DNA of 64,000 bases. Origin: Microvirga aerilata. Its GTDB lineage: Bacteria; Pseudomonadota; Alphaproteobacteria; Rhizobiales; Beijerinckiaceae. Below are positions 17,499 to 27,784 of the stretch, in pieces. The translations under genes were made by a program, and so were the position numbers. The notes beneath the pieces were generated by a model. That model was given only the letters and a program-made list of their open reading frames with translations, searched no databases and was not told the origin of the DNA. The DNA lies in contig NZ_JAEQMY010000019.1 in NCBI RefSeq assembly GCF_016743775.1, positions 1 through 64,000 on the forward strand. Direction: 5' to 3'. Numbering within the stretch: the first letter of the stretch is position 1; each line of letters begins with the position of its first letter.

Positions 17499-18707
17499 AT
17501 GCGTGACGCCTATATCTGCGCCTATGTGCGCACCCCCATCGGCCGCTACGGCGGCGCCCTCTCCGGCGTTCGCGCAGACGATCTCGCCGCGGTTCCCTTA
17601 AGAGCCCTGATGGAGCGCCATCCCAACATCGACTTCGAGGCGGTCGAGGACGTGTTCTATGGCTGCGCCAATCAGGCGGGCGAGGACAACCGCAACGTGG
17701 CCCGCATGGCGGTGCTGCTGGCGGGTCTGCCCGGCTCCATTCCGGGCACCACCATCAACCGCCTCTGCGGCTCCGGCATGGATGCCGTCATCGCCGCAGC
17801 CCGCGCCATCAAGGCGGGCGAGGCGGACATGATGATCGCCGGGGGCGTCGAATCCATGTCGCGCGCGCCCTTCGTCATGCCCAAGGCCGACACGGCCTTC
17901 TCCCGCAACGCCGAGATCTTCGACACGACCATCGGCTGGCGCTTCATCAACCCGCTGATGAAGAGCCAATACGGCGTCGATTCCATGCCGGAGACCGGCG
18001 AGAACGTGGCGGCGGATTTCGGCGTCTCCCGCGAGGACCAGGACGCCTTCGCCCTGAGGTCTCAGAAGAAGGCGGCTGCGGCCCAAGAGAACGGGCGCTT
18101 GGCGCGCGAGATCGTGCCGGTCACGATCCCGAAGCGGAAGGGCGATCCGGTTGTCGTGGACAAGGACGAGCATCCGCGTGGCGACACCACCATCGAGATG
18201 CTGGCAAAGCTCCCGACGCCGTTCCGCAAGGAGGGCGGCACGGTAACGGCCGGCAACGCGTCGGGCGTCAACGACGGCGCTGCGGCCCTGATCGTTGCCT
18301 CGGAGGAGGCCGTTCGGAAGTACGGGCTCGAGCCCATCGCCCGCGTTCTCGGCGGCGCCACCGCCGGCGTTCCGCCGCGGATCATGGGGATCGGACCCGC
18401 TCCATCCACGAAGAGGCTGTGCGCCCGCCTCGGCTTGAAGCCGTCGGATTTCGACGTGATCGAGCTGAACGAGGCTTTTGCCAGCCAGGGCATCGCCGTT
18501 CTGCGTGAACTGGGGCTGCCCAAGGATGCGGAGCACATCAACCCGAACGGCGGGGCCATCGCCCTCGGCCATCCCCTAGGGATGTCGGGCGCCCGCATCA
18601 CGGGCACGGCGGCGCTGGAGCTGAAGCTCAGGGCTAAGAAGCGCGCGCTGGCCACCATGTGCGTCGGCGTGGGGCAGGGTATCTCCATCGCGCTCGAAGC
18701 CGTATGA
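17499..18707 (+). CDS. pcaF: 3-oxoadipyl-CoA thiolase PcaF
   Basis: A 402-aa thiolase cleaving 3-oxoadipyl-CoA to succinyl-CoA and acetyl-CoA. The nucleophile Cys90 lies in NRLCGSGMDAV; the C-terminal His is in GGAIALGHPLGMSGAR and the second Cys in MCVGVGQG. The start MRDAYICAYVRTPIGRYGG is the classic PcaF N-terminus, so ATG 17499 is preferred to the in-frame ATG at 17475 inside pcaJ. It follows the pcaJ stop by one base. Confidence 0.97.
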   Translation: MRDAYICAYVRTPIGRYGGALSGVRADDLAAVPLRALMERHPNIDFEAVEDVFYGCANQAGEDNRNVARMAVLLAGLPGSIPGTTINRLCGSGMDAVIAAARAIKAGEADMMIAGGVESMSRAPFVMPKADTAFSRNAEIFDTTIGWRFINPLMKSQYGVDSMPETGENVAADFGVSREDQDAFALRSQKKAAAAQENGRLAREIVPVTIPKRKGDPVVVDKDEHPRGDTTIEMLAKLPTPFRKEGGTVTAGNASGVNDGAAALIVASEEAVRKYGLEPIARVLGGATAGVPPRIMGIGPAPSTKRLCARLGLKPSDFDVIELNEAFASQGIAVLRELGLPKDAEHINPNGGAIALGHPLGMSGARITGTAALELKLRAKKRALATMCVGVGQGISIALEAV

Positions 18708-18720
18708 CAAGAGACCGATC

Positions 18721-19788
18721 ATGACACGAACGCTCCCGTTTCCCCTGTTGCAGGCTCTCGTCGGTGACGAGGAGGTGGGGGCGCTCTTTTCCAACGAGGC
18801 CGAACTTGCAGCCATGCTGCAAGCGGAGGCCGCGCTGGCCGAGGCGGAAGCAAAGGCAGGGCTGATCGGCGACGATGCAGCCCGGCAGATTGCCGAGGCC
18901 TGCGGATCCTTCCAGGCCGACTGGAACAAGCTTGCCGAAGGCTTGGGCAAGGACGGCGTGATCGTCCCGGAATTCGTCAGGCAGCTGCGCGCCGCCGTCG
19001 GCGAAACCCATGCCAAGGCCGTTCACCTGGGAGCTACCAGTCAGGACATCATCGACACGGCGCTCGTGCTGCGCCTGAAGGATGCTGTCGCGGTGATCGA
19101 CCGCCGCCTCGACGCCCTGATGGCCGTTCTTGGGGCCCTGAAGGACCGGGACGGGTCGGTGCCGCTGATGGCCCATACCCGGATGCAGCAGGCGCTGCCG
19201 TTCACCGCCTCCGACAAGATCGAGACCTGGGTTCAGCCGCTGGCACGGCACAGGGAAGCCCTGAGGTCCCTTGCCGCGCGCCTGCTGGTCGTCCAGCTCG
19301 GCGGCCCCATCGGCACGCGCGGCGAGCTCAAAGGCCACGGCAATGCGGTTGCCGAGGCCATGGCCGCCGTCCTCGGGCTTGGGACCGCTCCGTCTTGGCA
19401 TTCGCAGCGGGACCGGATCGGCGAATTTGCGGCCTTCCTGTCCCTTCTCTCGGGCACCCTCGGCAAGATCGGGCAGGACATTGCGATCATGGCGCAAAAC
19501 GAAGTGGGTGAGGTCCGCCTTGCCTCGGGCGGCGGCTCGTCCGCCATGCCGCACAAGTCCAATCCGGTTCCGGCGGAGGTGCTCGTCACGCTCGCCCGCT
19601 TCAATGCGGGGCTGCTCGGCACCCTGCATCAGGCTCTCGTGCACGAGAACGAGCGATCAGGGGCCGCCTGGACCCTGGAATGGATGATCCTGCCCCAGAT
19701 GGTGATCTCGGCCGCCGCAGGATTGAACAGGGCGATGGCGCTCATCGAAGGGATGAGCTTTTCACCCTCGAAGTTTTTGGAGAAGTGA
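18721..19788 (+). CDS. pcaB: 3-carboxy-cis,cis-muconate cycloisomerase PcaB
   Basis: A 355-aa member of the fumarase/aspartase fold that closes 3-carboxy-cis,cis-muconate to gamma-carboxymuconolactone. The superfamily signature GSSAMPHKSNPVPAE (near 277-291) and GATSQDIIDTA (near 105-115) are intact. It is about 90 residues shorter than the Pseudomonas enzyme but matches the shorter PcaB of rhizobia, which lacks most of the C-terminal domain. Last gene of the long pca operon; it ends six bases from the stop of a convergent small gene. Confidence 0.95.
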   Translation: MTRTLPFPLLQALVGDEEVGALFSNEAELAAMLQAEAALAEAEAKAGLIGDDAARQIAEACGSFQADWNKLAEGLGKDGVIVPEFVRQLRAAVGETHAKAVHLGATSQDIIDTALVLRLKDAVAVIDRRLDALMAVLGALKDRDGSVPLMAHTRMQQALPFTASDKIETWVQPLARHREALRSLAARLLVVQLGGPIGTRGELKGHGNAVAEAMAAVLGLGTAPSWHSQRDRIGEFAAFLSLLSGTLGKIGQDIAIMAQNEVGEVRLASGGGSSAMPHKSNPVPAEVLVTLARFNAGLLGTLHQALVHENERSGAAWTLEWMILPQMVISAAAGLNRAMALIEGMSFSPSKFLEK

Positions 19789-19794
19789 AAGCCG

Positions 19795-19962
19795 TCAGGC
19801 GTCTCCGACAATGACGGTCACCTGACCGGACCCGCCGCAATCGGGGCAGGGCTTTTGGCCGATGGTGCCGGAGCCCGCGCAGGTGGGGCAGATGTTCTCT
19901 CCAGTCTGCTTCGTGCCCGGCACGTCCTCGTCGCCGGGATTCTTTCGATCGGTGTCTGTCAT
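19795..19962 (-). CDS. Small CXXCXGXG zinc-type protein (55 aa)
   Basis: A 55-aa protein, acidic/hydrophilic at first and then with two DnaJ-type motifs: CPTCAGSG (25-32) and CPDCGGSG (39-46). Four cysteines in this spacing should bind one zinc ion, like half of the DnaJ zinc centre. The start is backed by a strong GGAGG five bases ahead of the ATG at 19962. There is no J domain or client-binding part. It lies between convergent pcaB and the pobR gene, on pobR's strand, 57 bases after the pobR stop, so it may be co-transcribed with pobR. Function unknown; metal delivery or a redox/chaperone role for the iron dioxygenase would be speculation. Confidence 0.72.
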   Translation of the reverse strand: MTDTDRKNPGDEDVPGTKQTGENICPTCAGSGTIGQKPCPDCGGSGQVTVIVGDA

Positions 19963-20019
19963 GGTCGCCTCCATCCCTGCTAACGTGATGCCGCAGGTCC
20001 GGTTCGTGCAGACTGCCCC

Positions 20020-22220
<2,201 letters not shown>

Positions 22221-23112
22221 TCGCCGGAGACGCAAGGGCAGGGGAACGGTTACGCGCCGCCCTCTCACCCGTTTTCTTGCACTTGCAGAAGAGCGGGTGC
22301 GATCGGACTGCCTCGGAAGACCTTTGGCCCCTCCTCGCGGGCAGTCATAATCGGCTCTGCAAGCTTTTGCAGCAGAGGCATGGCGACAATTCCAGCAACG
22401 AGGGCAAGCACCGCTATGACGTGGCCAGCCCCGCCATAAGCCCGCTGTCCAGAATAGGAAGGGCGAGCGCTCTCCACTCGCTTCGAAGGACTGCGGCTCA
22501 ACCTTGCCGCCTGGAAGTGAGCGCCGTTGTCGTTTTCCGCATCCATCTGCCCGAACCTCAGTTGAGCCATAGGCATGAGCCCCTGGGAGAATGCCCTGTT
22601 TGTACAGGCTGAAATCACGATTCTCATTCGCCTGCCTCCGTACGAGGTCTATGAGTGAGAGTATGCTTCTTGGTTGCTTCAAGCTCTTGCCCGAAGGGGT
22701 AACTCCGACGCTCTAAGTGGGTACAGTTTCCCAGCGCGATGCTCAGGATGTCAGCTTGCGTAGACTGGTAGTCACAAGCGCCTCCTCAGCGCTGCGGCAA
22801 AGACTATGTGCCTATTATGAAGAAACGATATGTGTTCGAACACACTCAGCTGACGGAAAGGAACGCAGCGGCTCGTCCCTTGCGACCTGAAATCCCTGAA
22901 GGTTTCTCCCCTGGGCCCTGCCCAAATCGTCCCGAAAGGCATTGGTCTCCTCTGCGATATCACAAAGGGGGTACAGCCTGATTTGTGAAGATTATGGGTA
23001 CATCAGGAGCTTATAGGCGTAGAAACAAGGATCCGCTCACGAGTTGCCTTGGATTAGCCTGGATTTACAGCTCGCAATAGCAAATTGTTTGGTTGGAATT
23101 GCGAGGTGGTAC
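22221..23112. other. Gap after pobA, one weak small frame only
   Basis: Nearly 900 bases after the last catabolic gene. Apart from the weak minus-strand frame at 22265-22573, I see no gene, RNA or repeat here. The stretch from about 22630 to 23110 has lower GC than the neighbouring genes and many short stops in all frames, consistent with noncoding or decayed DNA. Confidence 0.5.
22265..22573 (-). CDS. Possible small single-span membrane protein
   Basis: A weak call. The frame gives about 102 residues from ATG 22573: a hydrophilic N-terminus with many Arg/Ser residues, then one hydrophobic stretch (HVIAVLALVAGIVAMPLL) and a short polar tail. An AGGGG lies nine bases ahead of the ATG. No family is recognised. 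The frame could equally be a chance opening; it lies opposite another open frame on the plus strand. Confidence 0.3.
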   Translation of the reverse strand, partial: PMAQLRFGQMDAENDNGAHFQAARLSRSPSKRVESARPSYSGQRAYGGAGHVIAVLALVAGIVAMPLLQKLAEPIMTAREEGPKVFRGSPIAPALLQVQENG

Positions 23113-23556
23113 ATGCACTTAGATGAGCCTTTTCCTCTCGAAGCTATTCCGTCGCGCGTCAGGCATGCGCTTTTGGGTGAGTTCAAGGGGCGCTGCCCGA
23201 GCGTCCGAGAGGTTGACCAGATCCCGGATAAACATTGGCTAAGGGCTCCCGGTATCGGACCCACGGCTCTGCAGGCGATCCGCAGCATCACCAATGCCGG
23301 ATCCCAGCAGGAAGGCAGCCACATCGGGGCACCCCACTTGTCGGATGCCGAGTTGTTGCGGCGCCTTGAGCAGCTCCAGGAAGATCTGCGCTGGCTCCAA
23401 GCTCAACTGATGGCTCAAATGCCGGCGGACCTGAAGCGCAGATCGCACCGCCGGAGGCGCAAACCCGCGGCGCATAATGAAGCCGACCATCCAAGTCACC
23501 AGTTCGGTCGGGTCGAGGCGCCACACTACCGGAGAGACCTGGGTCACGGTGCCTGA
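23113..23556 (+). CDS. Small protein with a helix-hairpin-helix-like segment
   Basis: A 147-aa protein of unknown function. Residues 29-58 (VREVDQIPDKHWLRAPGIGP and following) look like a helix-hairpin-helix turn (APGIGPTAL), a non-specific DNA-binding motif. Residues 75-100 form a likely short coiled coil (ELLRRLEQLQEDLRWLQAQL), followed by a basic run (KRRSHRRRRK). Basic tail plus HhH suggests nucleic-acid binding. GAGGTGG four bases ahead of ATG 23113 supports this start over a TTG at 23044. No homologue family is recognised with certainty. Confidence 0.6.
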   Translation: MHLDEPFPLEAIPSRVRHALLGEFKGRCPSVREVDQIPDKHWLRAPGIGPTALQAIRSITNAGSQQEGSHIGAPHLSDAELLRRLEQLQEDLRWLQAQLMAQMPADLKRRSHRRRRKPAAHNEADHPSHQFGRVEAPHYRRDLGHGA

Positions 23557-23577
23557 GAGCTCGCGCCTTTCATAGAG

Positions 23578-23793
23578 TTAGGCTGCCGCTCTTGGAGGCT
23601 TCATCCGCTTTCCTGCCGCGGACTCCTCCAAGGCGAGCAGAAGAACTCCGATGTCCTCGTTCAGCAGATTGATGGCGTTGCGAGCATATTCCCGAAAGCG
23701 CTCCTTACGGTCCGAGGGCTCGCCATCCCACGGGAGTTCTTGGTGTTCGGCCCTGTGAATTGCCCGAGCCACCAGCTCGACTTTGTGATGCAT
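23578..23793 (-). CDS. Small conserved-looking hypothetical protein (71 aa)
   Basis: A 71-aa protein beginning MHHKVELVARAIHRAEHQ, with a Trp-Asp-Gly (LPWDGEPSDRKERFREYARNAI) segment. This pattern, ARAI...W...R..ARNAI, resembles short proteins often found in phage-derived or accessory regions of rhizobia (recollection, not a search). The start is supported by GGAGG five bases ahead. It converges on the HhH-like gene, with 21 bases between stops. Function unknown. Confidence 0.6.
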   Translation of the reverse strand: MHHKVELVARAIHRAEHQELPWDGEPSDRKERFREYARNAINLLNEDIGVLLLALEESAAGKRMKPPRAAA

Positions 23794-23842
23794 CTTGACC
23801 TCCGACGTTAGGAGCAGGAGCTGTCCTGGCTCACGGGAATGC

Positions 23843-24016
23843 TCAGGTACGCTGCCTTCTCAGATGCTGGCCGGCAGAAAGGGCTGCTCCGATAACGGAA
23901 CTGACAGAGGCAACAAAGAGAAGCAACGCACAATGAATTGACCGGCCAGGGCTGTTATGGTGAGCAGGACCAGCAGCGATGCGCTGTACGGCTGCTGAAT
24001 CTTCCAAGGTGCCCAT
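23843..24016 (-). CDS. Possible small membrane protein
   Basis: About 57 residues from ATG 24016 (MGTLEDSAAVQRIAAG), with one hydrophobic helix (ALLLFVASVSSVIGAALSAG) and a basic end. AAGGA seven bases ahead of this ATG favours it over the ATG at 24031. No family recognised. It is the same strand as the 71-aa gene, 49 bases upstream of it, so the two could be co-transcribed. Moderate to low confidence because the frame is short. Confidence 0.35.
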   Translation of the reverse strand: MGTLEDSAAVQRIAAGPAHHNSPGRSIHCALLLFVASVSSVIGAALSAGQHLRRQRT

Positions 24017-24214
24017 AAAGCTATCCTTCATCTGAATCGATGATGAATAGTCGTTAAACGGCGGCGACGGCTGGTCTATTCCTTCACAAAATTTATATGA
24101 GTGTTTCGAGAATGCCTGCTGTGGTCATGTAAACGTACGGACAATGACGGTAATGCGACTGATGCAGCGACTGCCCAGGAGTGCGTGTGCCGAGAGTGGT
24201 CCCTGGAGGCGGAG

Positions 24215-24538
24215 ATGGCGTTCATGACACCGCAAGACCGCGCCGAAAGCCTGCGTGAGGCGATCGGGATGTATATCGACCTGGTAGAAGGCGATGGAGC
24301 CGGGGTCTCCTGGGTGCTCACTGACAAGGGCTTCGCCAGGATAGCTTCAGTCATTCGCGACGCCGAAAACGATGCGCTGGAGAGAGCTGCCGAGCTCTGC
24401 GAGGCAGTGCATCTGGGAAGCCGCACCCGGTACAGCATCCTTCTCGGTCCGGATTATCTGGTCACGAGAAACATGTTATCGCGGGAGCTTGCTGCGGCTA
24501 TCCGGGAGCTGAAGCATAAGCAAGCGGACAACGCGTAG
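24215..24538 (+). CDS. Hypothetical helical protein (107 aa)
   Basis: A 107-aa acidic protein without a recognised domain. It is predicted by eye to be mostly helical (QDRAESLREAIGMYIDL, IASVIRDAENDALERAAELCEA, MLSRELAAAIRELKHK). GGAGG five bases ahead of ATG 24215 supports this start; an upstream in-frame start at 24101 would add a Cys-rich segment out of keeping with the rest. Neighbours are other small unrecognised genes and tRNA-Ser, so nothing suggests a role. Confidence 0.55.
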   Translation: MAFMTPQDRAESLREAIGMYIDLVEGDGAGVSWVLTDKGFARIASVIRDAENDALERAAELCEAVHLGSRTRYSILLGPDYLVTRNMLSRELAAAIRELKHKQADNA

Positions 24539-24599
24539 CATAAAGTCACAAAGCGGGGCTGCCATGGTCGGTCATGGTAGGGCTCCTTAACCTTTCGGG

Positions 24600-24696
24600 C
24601 GCAGCATCTTCCAGTGCCCTATGGCACGGTCGTTCCCTCTGAGAGGCCGCAGCGCGGCCCACCTAGAGCGCCAGCCGATTGGGCGCTCTTCTTTTG
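24600..24696 (+). ncRNA. Candidate small RNA with three hairpins and terminator
   Basis: Three perfect stem-loops follow one another in under 90 bases: GTGCC-CTAT-GGCAC (24614-24627), GGCCGC-AGC-GCGGCC (24645-24659), and AGAGCGCC with GGCGCTCT (24665-24672 / 24682-24689) which runs into TCTTTTG, a good intrinsic terminator. No ribosome site or protein-like frame explains the stretch. It could be a free-standing sRNA or the 3' untranslated end of the gene stopping at 24538. The 5' end shown is a guess. Confidence 0.4.
24665..24696 (+). terminator. Intrinsic terminator upstream of tRNA-Ser
   Basis: Eight-base perfect stem (AGAGCGCC / GGCGCTCT) with a nine-base loop, followed by TTCTTTTG on the plus strand. 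It ends transcripts coming from the small gene at 24215 or from the candidate small RNA, and keeps them from running antisense through the minus-strand tRNA gene. Confidence 0.6.
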
Positions 24697-24808
24697 CCGT
24701 CATCACGGAGAGCGCTTCAGTAGATCGAGACTGGACCGATGCACGGCATGGTGTCTCGACAGCAGGCAAACTGCTCGGGCGGGAAATTTCGATGTACGGT
24801 TGTCGTGA

Positions 24809-24898
24809 TGGCGGAGGGGGTGGGATTCGAACCCACGGTGGGCTTGCACCCACGGCGGTTTTCAAGACCGCTGCCTTAAACCACTCGGCCACCCCTCC
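24809..24898 (-). tRNA. tRNA-Ser (anticodon UGA)
   Basis: Class II tRNA of 90 bases including encoded CCA (24811-24809). On the minus strand the acceptor strand starts GGAGGGG and pairs with CCCCTCC before the discriminator G and CCA. The anticodon stem CGGTC/..ACCG holds loop CTTGAAA, giving anticodon TGA. The long variable arm (CGTGGGTGCAAGCCCAC) and the T arm with GTTCGAATC are intact. Reads UCA and probably other UCN serine codons. Confidence 0.97.
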
Positions 24899-25485
24899 GG
24901 AGATGCCAAGTCTTGTCCGACTGGTGTCTTTCTCTAAGGCCCTGAACCCGCCGTCGTCAACTCGAACGGATGAACTTCTCCTGCTGAGCAAGAACAGGCG
25001 GCCGCTAGCCTCCCGTTAACCAAGTTGGGCTGTATCGAGCCAAAACGTAACCGATGCCTCGGCCTTGAGCCTTCGTGTTGCGGCCTGCATCGGGTCCGAT
25101 GGTGCTTTCGCGCACCGATGCCTCGCAAGCTGCTGTTCCAGCATCGAAAAACCCTTCGGCTCCGTCTTCGAGCTCTTCCCAGGATGCCGGGGCTGACACC
25201 ACCTTTCCACCGGAACGCGCGGAAGCCGTCGTTCAGAAGAGGTGCAAGGATTGCCTCTTATCTGTTTGATGCTATTGCAAAATCAAACCTATTAAACAAT
25301 GTTGCAAAAAATCAAGCCTTGCCATTGACAAGCGCGGCCGTTTAACCTTCCCTTAAGGGCTGGAAAAGCACTTTGGCTTGATGTCCGGAGCACAATCGGA
25401 ACCTGCCATGCACCGTGCCAACAAGGGGATGCGTGACGATATGCATTGTGATCGCGCTGAAGGGAAGACCGGGCTGAAGGAGGCG
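24899..25485. other. Gap between tRNA-Ser and rlpA
   Basis: Nearly 590 bases with no gene I can support. The stretch holds the promoter of tRNA-Ser (minus) and of rlpA (plus). The part around 25260-25350 is AT-rich (AAATCAAACCTATTAAACAATGTTGC), unlike the surrounding GC-rich DNA, and suits a promoter region. Open frames reach across it, but with no domain or ribosome site. Confidence 0.5.
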
Positions 25486-26451
25486 ATGCCTTCCATCAAT
25501 CACCGGGCTCTGCTCCGCATTGCAGGCGTGACGGCAATCGCGCTGACGGCAGCCAACTGCTCCTCCAACGTGAGGGGAGGGATCGACCCGAAATACGGCG
25601 TCGCTCCGAGCCCCAAGGTGGTGGCAGACGGGCAACCCGTCCCTAAGGGAGGCGGCCGCCAGATGGTCGGGAAGCCTTATACGGTTGCCGGGCGCACCTA
25701 TGTTCCCGATGAAACGCCCCGTGCCAGCGAGGGGCTGGCGTCCTGGTACGGCTCCAATTTCCACGGCCGGATGACCGCAAATGGTGAAGTGTTCGACCGG
25801 GATTCCATCGCGGCGGCTCATACCACCATGCCGCTGCCGAGCTATGCCCGCGTCACGAATATTCAGAACGGGCATTCGATGATCGTGCGTGTCAACGACC
25901 GTGGGCCGTTTCACGGCAACCGGGTGATCGACGTGTCCGAGCGTGCCGCATCGGCCCTCGGGTTCCGGCAGCAGGGCACGGCACGGGTTCGGGTCGAGTA
26001 TGTCGGGCGCGCGTCCACCAACGGCAGCGATGACCGCATTCTTCTGGCAAGCCTCAGAACGGACGGTCAGCCGGCCAGCCTGACCACGGGCGCACCGACG
26101 ATGATCGCCCGGGCAAGGCCGCAGCCGAATGCGCCCCGCCAGGCCATTGCGCTTCGCACCTATGAGCCTGACGACGAAGCCTACCCGGCTCCAGCCAACC
26201 AGCCGAGCGCAGCCTCGGGAGCCGTGGCCGGCAACGTGCCGCTCCCGCCCGAGCGCCCCTTCGACCTGGGCACGATCCCCGGTGCGACGGGGCCGGTAGC
26301 CAAGATCAGCTCGGTTGCTCCAGGAACGGCCCCGGCATCCCGGCCGGTCGTGGCCAGCCTGAACCAGGCTCCTGCGGGCGTCACGGAGGCAGGCTTCCAG
26401 AGGAACGGGTCCTACGGTAGCGCCAACCCCTCGAAGTTCGTTCTTCGCTAG
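25486..26451 (+). CDS. rlpA: Septal ring lytic transglycosylase RlpA-like lipoprotein
   Basis: A 321-aa outer-membrane-type lipoprotein. The signal region ends in a lipobox (LTAANC, Cys25). A double-psi beta-barrel domain follows near 80-180 (GLASWYGSNFHGRMTANGE, HTTMPLPSYARVTN, VRVNDRGPFHGNRVIDVS). The C-terminal 130 residues are Pro/Ala-rich and lack an obvious SPOR domain. RlpA acts on denuded peptidoglycan in some bacteria. The start is uncertain: the frame is open to 25378, but the lipoprotein signal begins at ATG 25486, with GAAGG five bases ahead. Confidence 0.9.
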   Translation: MPSINHRALLRIAGVTAIALTAANCSSNVRGGIDPKYGVAPSPKVVADGQPVPKGGGRQMVGKPYTVAGRTYVPDETPRASEGLASWYGSNFHGRMTANGEVFDRDSIAAAHTTMPLPSYARVTNIQNGHSMIVRVNDRGPFHGNRVIDVSERAASALGFRQQGTARVRVEYVGRASTNGSDDRILLASLRTDGQPASLTTGAPTMIARARPQPNAPRQAIALRTYEPDDEAYPAPANQPSAASGAVAGNVPLPPERPFDLGTIPGATGPVAKISSVAPGTAPASRPVVASLNQAPAGVTEAGFQRNGSYGSANPSKFVLR

Positions 26452-26566
26452 CCTCAGCAGGCCCTTGGGGCCGGTCCAGGGAACATCGCGCACAGACCAG
26501 CTTGGCCGAACGTTGATTTATAGTTGACGCGACACAGATTCGGAGGCTCCTAAGGGAGAGCCGGAG

Positions 26567-27784
26567 ATGCTTACGATGCGTCAGTTTTTGGCCGCCCGAA
26601 CCCTGGCGGCAATTGGTTTTATATTCGCTACAATTACGCTCGCCCCTGGGCTGCAGGAGGCGCGCGCACAAGGATTTCAGACCATTGCGCCCACCGCCAT
26701 CCTGATCGATGCGGGAAGCCACGCTGTTCTTTTCGAGAAGAGCGCGGATGAGCTGACGGCACCGGCCAGCATGGCTAAGACCATGACGGCAGAGGTGGTT
26801 TTCAATGAAATCAAGAATGGGCGCCTGAGCTTCGACAGGGAGTTCACGATTTCAGAAAATGCCTGGCGCAAGGGCGGGACCAGCTCAGGCGGCTCCTCGA
26901 TGTTCGCCAAGGTCAACACCTCCATTCGGTTGGAGGATCTTCTCCGGGGATTGATCGTGCAATCCGGCAACGATGCCGCGATTGCCATCGCGGAGGGCAT
27001 AGCCGGCACGGAGGAGAACTTCGCTCGCATGATGAACGAGCGTGCCAAGCAGATCGGTTTGACCAAATCGACCTTCCGCAATGCGACAGGTTACGGTCAT
27101 CCTGAGCAGAAGGTGACCGTCCGCGACCTCTCGACGCTCGCCCTGCACATCATCGAAACCTATCCCGATCTCTACAAGATGTTCGGAGAGCGCGAGTTTA
27201 CCTGGAACAAGATTCGCCAGCAGAACCGGAATCCCCTGCTGTTTATGGATATCGGCGCGGACGGCTTGAAAACCGGCAATATCGACGAGTCGGGTTATGG
27301 CCTGATCGGCTCCGCCGTTCAGAACGATCAGCGCCTGATCGTGGTCGTCAACGGGCTCAAGACCGCCAAGGACCGCGCCGCCGAGTCCCGGAAACTCCTG
27401 GATTGGGGCTTCCGGGCCTTCGAGGCGCAGCAGCTCTTCGCGGAAGGGCAGGTGGTGGGCGAGGCACAGGTCTTCGGTGGCAGCCGCCGCTCGCTTCCGC
27501 TTGTGTCCAAGAAGCCTGTTCGTGTACTTGTGCCTCGTGGCGAAGGCGAACGGGTGACCGCTCGCATCGTCTATACCGGTCCGCTCAAGGCTCCGATCCA
27601 GAAGGGGGCCGAGGTTGCCCGGCTCCAGGTCAGTCGCGGGGATATGCAGGCGCTCGACATGCCTCTTTATGCCAATGAGGACATCCAGGAGGGCACCCTG
27701 AGCCAGCGGGCTCTGGATGGCCTGCTGGAATTCAGCACCGGCTGGGTTCGCCGCGCCTTCACGAGCGTTGTCGAAGGAATTTGA
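26567..27784 (+). CDS. D-alanyl-D-alanine carboxypeptidase (DacF/PBP5-6 type)
   Basis: A 405-aa serine peptidase of family S11 that trims the terminal D-Ala of peptidoglycan stem peptides in the periplasm. Signal peptide at 1-34; active-site motifs Ser68-Met-Ala-Lys71, Ser133-Gly-Asn and Lys235-Thr-Gly are all present. A C-terminal PBP5-like beta domain (about 285-380) and an amphipathic end (GLLEFSTGWVRRAFTSVV) suited to membrane anchoring follow. Its stop overlaps the tmk start by one base (TGATG). Confidence 0.95.
   Translation: MLTMRQFLAARTLAAIGFIFATITLAPGLQEARAQGFQTIAPTAILIDAGSHAVLFEKSADELTAPASMAKTMTAEVVFNEIKNGRLSFDREFTISENAWRKGGTSSGGSSMFAKVNTSIRLEDLLRGLIVQSGNDAAIAIAEGIAGTEENFARMMNERAKQIGLTKSTFRNATGYGHPEQKVTVRDLSTLALHIIETYPDLYKMFGEREFTWNKIRQQNRNPLLFMDIGADGLKTGNIDESGYGLIGSAVQNDQRLIVVVNGLKTAKDRAAESRKLLDWGFRAFEAQQLFAEGQVVGEAQVFGGSRRSLPLVSKKPVRVLVPRGEGERVTARIVYTGPLKAPIQKGAEVARLQVSRGDMQALDMPLYANEDIQEGTLSQRALDGLLEFSTGWVRRAFTSVVEGI

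Noticed and set aside
24809..24898. tRNA-Ser as the attachment site of an integrated island
   Set aside because: No integrase gene and no repeat of the tRNA 3' end were seen on either side within the window.
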